Shown: piece by piece, positions 58,837 to 64,000 of the stretch
Layout: the number at the start of each line of letters is the position of its first letter
Position numbering within the stretch: position 1 is the first letter of the stretch
Assembly (NCBI GenBank): GCA_014193115.1
Contig: BJHQ01000020.1
Coordinates: 1 to 64,000 of the forward strand
DNA length: 64,000 nt
Origin: Planctomycetota bacterium
GTDB lineage: Bacteria; Planctomycetota; UBA11346
Reading direction: 5' to 3'
Notes under the pieces: model-generated
Seen by the model: only the letters and a program-made list of their open reading frames with translations
What the model was told of the DNA's origin: nothing
Databases searched by the model: none
Program-made: the position numbers and the translations under genes

Positions 58837-59643
58837 TTACCGGGCAGCTCCGGTCTGCTGGGCTCGTCGCAAAGACCAGATGTTTTTCTCATCCATCCCG
58901 ACCGGTCGGTTGGCCGGGATGTCTTCGAATACCGGATTCGGTGCGCAGTCGTAATCGCAAATGATCGACCAGCGATCACGGTCGCTGGTATTGCGCTGGC
59001 TCATGTGCAGGACGAGCGAATGGAAGATCAGCAGTCCGCCTGCCGCTACCGGTACCGGGATCGCTTGCGCAACGTCGATATCCCCTTCGCCGACTTGCAA
59101 TTCCCGACCGGCGTGGGGAACCAGACCGAGACGATGGGATCCGGGGATCGCCCAGACGCAGCCATTGCCTTGGTCCGCGTCGTGGATGGCGATCCACACT
59201 GTGATCTGCCTGGGGTCATAGGCCTGCCAGTACGCCGCATCCTGGTGCCAGGGTTTCGCCGCTCCGCCGTTGGCCGGTTTGAACATGACCTTGGATGAAT
59301 GGTACCAAATCTCGGGACCGATCAGATCCTCCATGAGGTCGAGCAGGTCGCCGCGGGTGAAGACCTCACCGACCTCGGGGATGGTGAAGGCTGCGCCTTG
59401 GATTTTCCGGAACATACCCGGGCGTTTCGCTGCCGCCTGATGATTCATGCTGTCATCATCGACCTTTTCCAGATTGAACCCTCCACCATCACGGGTCTGG
59501 CCGGCACGTTCAGTGCATGCGCGGGCGATGCCGGCTTCAACCCGGCGCACCTGGTTGGGTTGCAGGAAATCGTTGATCACCAGGAATCCGTCGCGGCGGT
59601 AGCGGTCGAGTTGGTCGGGGGAGAGATAGCGCATGGTCGCCAT
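58837..59643 (-). CDS. Phytanoyl-CoA dioxygenase (PhyH) family protein
   Basis: A 268-residue Fe(II)/2-oxoglutarate dioxygenase. The metal triad is H133-x-D135 in P-W-H-Q-D and H213 in L-H-M-S-Q-R-N, and the 2-oxoglutarate Arg is R224 or close to it. G-x-V-W-A-I-P-G-S-H-R near 162-171 is typical of PhyH. It hydroxylates an unknown small molecule. It is divergent from an AraC regulator with an 81-bp gap, an arrangement common in planctomycetes and Verrucomicrobia, and is probably controlled by it. Confidence 0.9.
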   Translation of the reverse strand: MATMRYLSPDQLDRYRRDGFLVINDFLQPNQVRRVEAGIARACTERAGQTRDGGGFNLEKVDDDSMNHQAAAKRPGMFRKIQGAAFTIPEVGEVFTRGDLLDLMEDLIGPEIWYHSSKVMFKPANGGAAKPWHQDAAYWQAYDPRQITVWIAIHDADQGNGCVWAIPGSHRLGLVPHAGRELQVGEGDIDVAQAIPVPVAAGGLLIFHSLVLHMSQRNTSDRDRWSIICDYDCAPNPVFEDIPANRPVGMDEKNIWSLRRAQQTGAAR

Positions 59644-59724
59644 CGTCGCGGACCACGTCGATCGTCGCCATGTGTTAATCCAACTTCAGCTTGTGGTTTT
59701 CGCTCATCCGCCGATCCTGCCGCA

Positions 59725-60627
59725 ATGGCCGCCATCGCCTTTCCGAGCTCACCCCATGCTCAGGTGGTGGCTCCACCACAGGGTTTCGATCCGGATCTAC
59801 CCGCGAAAGTTCGGCAGGTTCTTGATCAAGCCAGGGTCGAATTGGTCAGTGCGCTCTTCTGGCAGTGCGCGGCGGGCTGGTCCATTCCCGTCCGATCGGT
59901 GTCGGATGAGATGTGGTTCCTGATCATAACTGGTCACGGTTGGATGCGGCTGCGCGGTCAGCGGATCGCCCTGAAGGGAGGCACGCTTGCCCATTGGCCG
60001 GCGGGGACGCCCCATGCCGCCGGCCACGATCCGGATCGACCGCTCAGCGTCATCGCCTGCCATTTCACAGCCCACCTGGCCGGCGGGATGCGTTCTGGCG
60101 CCCTGGCCGAGCCTCCGCCTGCCGTGGATTTGGCCGTGCACGATCCGGTCCGCAGCTGGCTTGCGGCCGCTGTCGTTGACTACGTCCACCGGCCTCCCGG
60201 CTGGAAACGGCGCGGCGATGCCTTGGCCACGGCGGTATTCCATCACATCCTTCGCAATTTTCCTCGTCAGGCGGTTGTCCATCCTGCCGGCGACTCCGGT
60301 GCGTTGGCCCGGGTGCTGCCCGCCTTGGAGCGGATGGAATCGGATCTGGCCAGACCCTGTGGCATTCCTGCCTTGGCCAGACTGTGCGGGCTGTCGCCAG
60401 CGCAATTCCGCCGGCTGTTCGCCAAGGCCCTTGGGACGACACCCGTGGTCCATTCCCGGAGCCTGCGTCTCGCAGCAGCGCGGCGTCTGCTGCGCGAGAC
60501 TGACGACGATCTCTCCACGGTCGCCCGGGCCGTCGGATTCGCCGAAGCCGCGTTTTTCTCCCATGTCTTCAAGCAAGAGACCGGCCTGCCGCCAGGTGCG
60601 TGGCGACGGTTGCCTGCCACGCCGTGA
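59725..60627 (+). CDS. AraC family transcriptional regulator
   Basis: A 300-residue regulator. The N-terminal cupin-like domain spans residues ~20-160 (M-W-F-L-I-I-T-G-H-G-W-M, later G-G-T-L-A-H-W-P-A-G-T-P-H). The C-terminal pair of HTHs has L-A-R-L-C-G-L-S-P-A-Q-F-R-R-L-F near 225 and V-A-R-A-V-G-F-A-E-A-A-F-F-S-H-V-F-K near 270. The ATG at 59725 fits the family start. It is divergent from the PhyH dioxygenase and should sense that enzyme's substrate or product. Confidence 0.87.
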   Translation: MAAIAFPSSPHAQVVAPPQGFDPDLPAKVRQVLDQARVELVSALFWQCAAGWSIPVRSVSDEMWFLIITGHGWMRLRGQRIALKGGTLAHWPAGTPHAAGHDPDRPLSVIACHFTAHLAGGMRSGALAEPPPAVDLAVHDPVRSWLAAAVVDYVHRPPGWKRRGDALATAVFHHILRNFPRQAVVHPAGDSGALARVLPALERMESDLARPCGIPALARLCGLSPAQFRRLFAKALGTTPVVHSRSLRLAAARRLLRETDDDLSTVARAVGFAEAAFFSHVFKQETGLPPGAWRRLPATP

Positions 60628-60665
60628 GTCCAGCCCGACGGACGTTCGAGGGCTTGCTCGACTGC

Positions 60666-61190
60666 CTACGAATTCGCTTGGTCGATTGCTAGGCGGTGCA
60701 GGGCTCCGACCACGGCTGCGGTGCCGGTCGTCGCGTCGATCACCGATGCCGCCAGTTCACGGTACAGCGGATCACGCAAGGCGTACAATCGCGGAACTTC
60801 GGCGCTGACCCCAAGGCCGGTCAGGCTCGGCCGGTCGCCAGCATCGCGGCTGAGGCGGGCCATGAGCACCTCGGGCGTGGCGTGCAGGTAAGCGATGACT
60901 CCGCCGCGCCGGCGGAGCAGGTCGCGATTGGCTGGGCGGAGCACCGCTCCACCGCCGGTGGCAAGGACCAAAGGCGAGTCACCTGCCAGCAGTTCCTCCA
61001 GAATCGCTGTCTCGGCATCGCGGAACGCCGGTTCTCCATACTGGCTGAGATAGGTCCCGGCGCTCATCCCCAGTCGTTCGGCCAGGGCGTGGTCGGCGTC
61101 GGTGAATGGCCAGCCGCAGCGGATCGCCGCCTGCCGACCAGCGGTGGTCTTCCCGCTCGCGCGCAATCCGATCAGGGTCAATCGCTGCAT
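60666..61190 (-). CDS. aroK: Shikimate kinase
   Basis: A 174-residue kinase that phosphorylates shikimate in the chorismate pathway. Walker A is G-L-R-A-S-G-K-T-T (residues 8-16). The shikimate-binding D-A-D at residues 31-33 (F-T-D-A-D), F-R-D near 56 and G-G-G-A-V-L near 80 are present. The lid has D-R-P near 119 and the adenine site R-x-x-x-Y is at L-R-D-P-L-Y-R-E. Length is typical for the family. It overlaps nothing and is convergent with the AraC gene. Confidence 0.9.
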   Translation of the reverse strand: MQRLTLIGLRASGKTTAGRQAAIRCGWPFTDADHALAERLGMSAGTYLSQYGEPAFRDAETAILEELLAGDSPLVLATGGGAVLRPANRDLLRRRGGVIAYLHATPEVLMARLSRDAGDRPSLTGLGVSAEVPRLYALRDPLYRELAASVIDATTGTAAVVGALHRLAIDQANS

Positions 61191-61294
61191 GCGCGGGCAC
61201 GCTGTGGCGGGAGTGACGCCCGGTCAATCGCAGACCGTGACTGGAGGCTGCAAATGCTTGCTGCGACTGGTGCCGACGGCTAGGACCGTCGTGA

Positions 61295-63973
61295 ATGACG
61301 ACGACTGCCCATCCCAAGCGGGGCCAGCTCCTGCAGCCCGGGCAGCAGCTCGGCGGCTACCAGGTTGAGGCCCTCATCGGCCGTGGCGGCATGGGTGAGG
61401 TGTACCGCGCCCGGCAATTGTCGATGGATCGCCATGTCGCCTTGAAGGTCCTGTCGCCGCGCCTGGCCCGCCAAGACCCGCAGTTCGCTGCGCGTTTCGT
61501 CGAGGAGGCCCGGGCCGCCGGCCGGCTGAATCATGGCAACCTGGTCGCGGTTCACGACGTCGGTCAGGCCCCGCTGCCCAATCACGGCGAAGAAGTCCAT
61601 TATTTTTCCATGGAGCTGGTCGACGGCGAATCGGTGAAGGAGGTCCTGGTCCGGGAAGGTGTGTGCAGCGAAGAGCTGGTTGCCATCGTGATGCTCGGGA
61701 TGGCGGAAGCGCTGTGCTATGCCGAGACGGTGGGGATCATCCACCGCGATATCAAGCCTGACAACATCATGTTGACCAGCAAACGGACTGTGAAATTAGC
61801 GGATCTTGGCTTGGCCACCCAGGCCGGGAGCCAGGCGCCGGGGGACCGCGATGAGCAGGGCAAGGCCAAGGTCATGGGCACGCCTTTGTACATGAGCCCC
61901 GAACAGGCCCGGGCGTATCCTCTCGACCACCGCAGCGACCAGTACTCGCTCGGCGCCACGCTGTTCCACATGCTCACCGGAGAACCGCCGTATCCTGGCG
62001 ATGACGCGCGGACGATCATGCGGTCGCATGTCTACGACGAAATTCCGGATCCACAGACCGTGCGGGCAGAGGTCTCTGCGGCATGGAAAACCGTCTGCAT
62101 GAAATTGATGGCCAAAGATCCGGCCGAGCGTTATGCCAATGCCGAAGCGCTGCGCACGGCGGTGCGCGCAGCCGTTGGTGGCCGGGTGCTGCGCACCGGG
62201 AGCAGCTATCGGCGCCCGCGGAATTGGGTCGGCATGGCGGTCACCGCCGCGACCATCCTGATCTCAGCAGGCGTCATCTGGTACTTGGTGCTGGCGGTTC
62301 CGGCAGCCAGCGCCCAGCGTCCAGCAGCCCCGGTCAGACCGGCCGAGCCATCGATCACCGAGCTGCTTGCTGGCTTGCCAGCCGGATCAACAGCTGCGTT
62401 GGCCCAGCTCGATGATCTGGAACGTGAACCGCGCTTCGCTGGAGATCCTGCGGCGATCACTGCGATCGCCGCGGAACGCGTTCGGCGCACTCCGAAGCAG
62501 ATCGAGGATCCTGCGGCGGTGGCGAAACGTGCCGAGCTCGACGCGCTGCGCAGCGCCATCGTCGCCGGCAAGCTGAGCTCCGCCTCGGCGACTGCCGATC
62601 GGCTTGCGCTCGCCGAGAACGACACCCTGCGTCGCCAGCTCAACGCCACCATCGCCAAGGTCAGGGCCGATTGGGATCGCCGGATCGATGCGCTGCAGGC
62701 GGCCGGCCTGGCCGCGTTTTCAGCCGAATTCACCGTCGCCGACCTGACCCCGGCGCTGCGCACGGCGCTCGCCAAAAAGCTGGAGGCCAAGCAGAAGGAG
62801 TGGATCGCCCAGACCGAGGTGAAGCCTGAAACGTCCGGGAAAGCAGCCTGGCGTGCGCTCTACGCCGCCATCGATCCGCTGCGCGGCAGCAGCCGCTTTC
62901 CGGAACTGCGCACTACTGTCGACGCCAACCTCGATCGTTTTCCGCCCGAGGACCGCCCGTTGGTCGTGGCCTTGGCGGATCTGTCGTTGCTGATCCAGCA
63001 GGCCGAAGGCGCATTGCGCCTGGTGCTGACCGAACGCCCCGAGCTTGAATTGCGCCAAGGGCCCAATGGCCGCCCGCAACGGGTCAAATTGGTGGGAATG
63101 ACGTCGAGTGCGCTGACCTGGCAACCGATCGATCCTCCTGGTCCAGAGGCCACCGCAGCGCGGGCCGTCGCCACGCCAACGACTTGGTCGACAGTGCTTG
63201 AGCGTGCCTTGACCGACGCTGGAGCAGAGGATCCCGCCCGGATCCTCGCCGCCTTCCTGTGGTTCTGGCGCGATCCCGCCGCCGCAGCCGCGGTCGCCAA
63301 GCTGGGCGAGGCGCCACTCGCCCAGGCCCTGCTCAGACTGGAGGAACGCGGTCGGTCCTTGCGCGTCGCCGTGCCCCTCGCGACCCAGGGCGAGGCCGTG
63401 TCGCTGATCTACGACTTCAGTGCGAATGGCAGCAAACTGCTGGAAGATTTCGTAGGCGAAGGCCGCGAGATCACCGGCAGCGGGCTGCGCTGGATCACGT
63501 CTGAGGCTCGCGACCCGCGCCAAGGGACGGTGCCGACGCTGCGCTGGCGCGAAGCTCTGCGCCCACCATTCAGCGCGACTGCGGCGTTCACGGTTGAGCC
63601 AGGCAGCCAAATTGCCGTGGGCGTGATGTCGGGTGTGGCGGCAGTGCGGGCGGCCATCGTCCTACGTCGCGGCATTGAGCCGTTCGGTGTGATTGTCACC
63701 CGGGCTGACGGCAAGCACGACTCATTCCCGTTGCCCGAAAGCGATCGGCCCAAGATCCTGGCGGGCACCTCGATTGCCTTGACCGCATCGGTCGCCGCCG
63801 ACGGCACCGTCGCCCTCTCTGTTGGTGGCATTCCCCTCGACCAAAAGCTGTCCGGCAAGCTGCCCAGGATGCCGGCCGGGCAATCGGCGACTTTCGTCAT
63901 CCAAAGCTTCCAGTCCTCTGGCCGCAGCGCCTGTGTCCTGCAGCGGTTGGAGCTGAGCGGCACCGCGCCCTGA
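61295..63973 (+). CDS. Hanks-type Ser/Thr protein kinase with a large C-terminal part
   Basis: An 892-residue membrane kinase. The kinase domain covers residues ~22-290: glycine loop G-R-G-G-M-G-E-V-Y (29-37), K51 in A-L-K-V-L, catalytic D152 in H-R-D-I-K-P-D-N, D-L-G-L-A and the A-P-E-like M-S-P-E-Q-A. One membrane helix lies near residues 310-335. The C-terminal ~550 residues have helical, Ala/Arg-rich sequence and then a beta-rich end (A-V-S-L-I-Y-D-F-S), with no named domain. It should phosphorylate proteins in response to an extracytoplasmic cue. Such kinases are numerous in planctomycetes and related phyla. Confidence 0.88.
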   Translation: MTTTAHPKRGQLLQPGQQLGGYQVEALIGRGGMGEVYRARQLSMDRHVALKVLSPRLARQDPQFAARFVEEARAAGRLNHGNLVAVHDVGQAPLPNHGEEVHYFSMELVDGESVKEVLVREGVCSEELVAIVMLGMAEALCYAETVGIIHRDIKPDNIMLTSKRTVKLADLGLATQAGSQAPGDRDEQGKAKVMGTPLYMSPEQARAYPLDHRSDQYSLGATLFHMLTGEPPYPGDDARTIMRSHVYDEIPDPQTVRAEVSAAWKTVCMKLMAKDPAERYANAEALRTAVRAAVGGRVLRTGSSYRRPRNWVGMAVTAATILISAGVIWYLVLAVPAASAQRPAAPVRPAEPSITELLAGLPAGSTAALAQLDDLEREPRFAGDPAAITAIAAERVRRTPKQIEDPAAVAKRAELDALRSAIVAGKLSSASATADRLALAENDTLRRQLNATIAKVRADWDRRIDALQAAGLAAFSAEFTVADLTPALRTALAKKLEAKQKEWIAQTEVKPETSGKAAWRALYAAIDPLRGSSRFPELRTTVDANLDRFPPEDRPLVVALADLSLLIQQAEGALRLVLTERPELELRQGPNGRPQRVKLVGMTSSALTWQPIDPPGPEATAARAVATPTTWSTVLERALTDAGAEDPARILAAFLWFWRDPAAAAAVAKLGEAPLAQALLRLEERGRSLRVAVPLATQGEAVSLIYDFSANGSKLLEDFVGEGREITGSGLRWITSEARDPRQGTVPTLRWREALRPPFSATAAFTVEPGSQIAVGVMSGVAAVRAAIVLRRGIEPFGVIVTRADGKHDSFPLPESDRPKILAGTSIALTASVAADGTVALSVGGIPLDQKLSGKLPRMPAGQSATFVIQSFQSSGRSACVLQRLELSGTAP

Positions 63974-64000
63974 ACTGGTGTCCTGCTGGTTGATTGGCGT

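Overview
The window is GC-rich DNA from a Gram-negative bacterium. An outer membrane and lipid A are implied by LpxK, a porin-like barrel and a LolB-like lipoprotein. FlhB implies a flagellum or a type III export apparatus, and PilM implies a type IV pilus or type II secretion machine. The mix of a Hanks-type Ser/Thr kinase with a large uncharacterised C-terminal part, PL26/YetA-like and PhyH/AraC metabolic pairs, an EboE-like protein and a 1,399-residue Calx-beta protein would fit the PVC superphylum. That placement is inference; no rRNA gene is present to test it. The genes are mostly small, unrelated transcription units on both strands.

Layout. 1-9.2 kb: the start of a gene running off the left edge, a PL26/YetA-like sugar-acid lyase divergent from an AraC regulator, then a tightly coupled yhiI-rbbA-yhhJ export operon. 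9.6-15.4 kb: a truncated AAA ATPase, a hypothetical protein, the giant Calx-beta protein and a lipoprotein with an Ig-like fold. 15.66-21.36 kb: a decaying genomic island that ends at the 3' end of ssrA (tmRNA). It holds an Nmad2-Nmad3 pair (putative nucleotide modification), a RloA ATPase with a broken RloB partner, fragments, and a frameshifted large serine recombinase lacking its catalytic domain. An 11-bp piece of the tmRNA 3' end is repeated at the far end of the island. The tmRNA encodes the tag ADDHVEYALAA.

22-29.7 kb: a secreted hypothetical protein, a phage-type nucleotidyltransferase, a cluster of minus-strand tRNA genes (several with non-canonical structure, including a serine-like body carrying a GTT anticodon), and a four-gene coupled operon (HTH protein, metallophosphoesterase, HD phosphohydrolase, small membrane protein). 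29.9-34.3 kb: an ECF42-type sigma factor and its usual DGPF/YCII, PhnB-like, SnoaL-like, DoxX-like and DUF1801 neighbours. 34.4-43 kb: aldo/keto reductase, PRC-barrel protein, SRAP (HMCES/YedK) protein, a fused PilM-type protein, porin, LolB-like protein and LemA.

43-64 kb: mainly housekeeping genes, including RsmB-type methyltransferase, IlvE, radical SAM, TatD, FlhB, LpxK, an orphan EctB-like aminotransferase, TetR, a double DUF350 protein, TsaC/Sua5, an EboE-like protein, tRNA-Ile2, a tandem cold-shock-like protein, PhyH with a divergent AraC, shikimate kinase and the Ser/Thr kinase. Two dispersed repeat families and several perfect hairpins lie between genes. All assignments come from reading the sequence; no database search was run.
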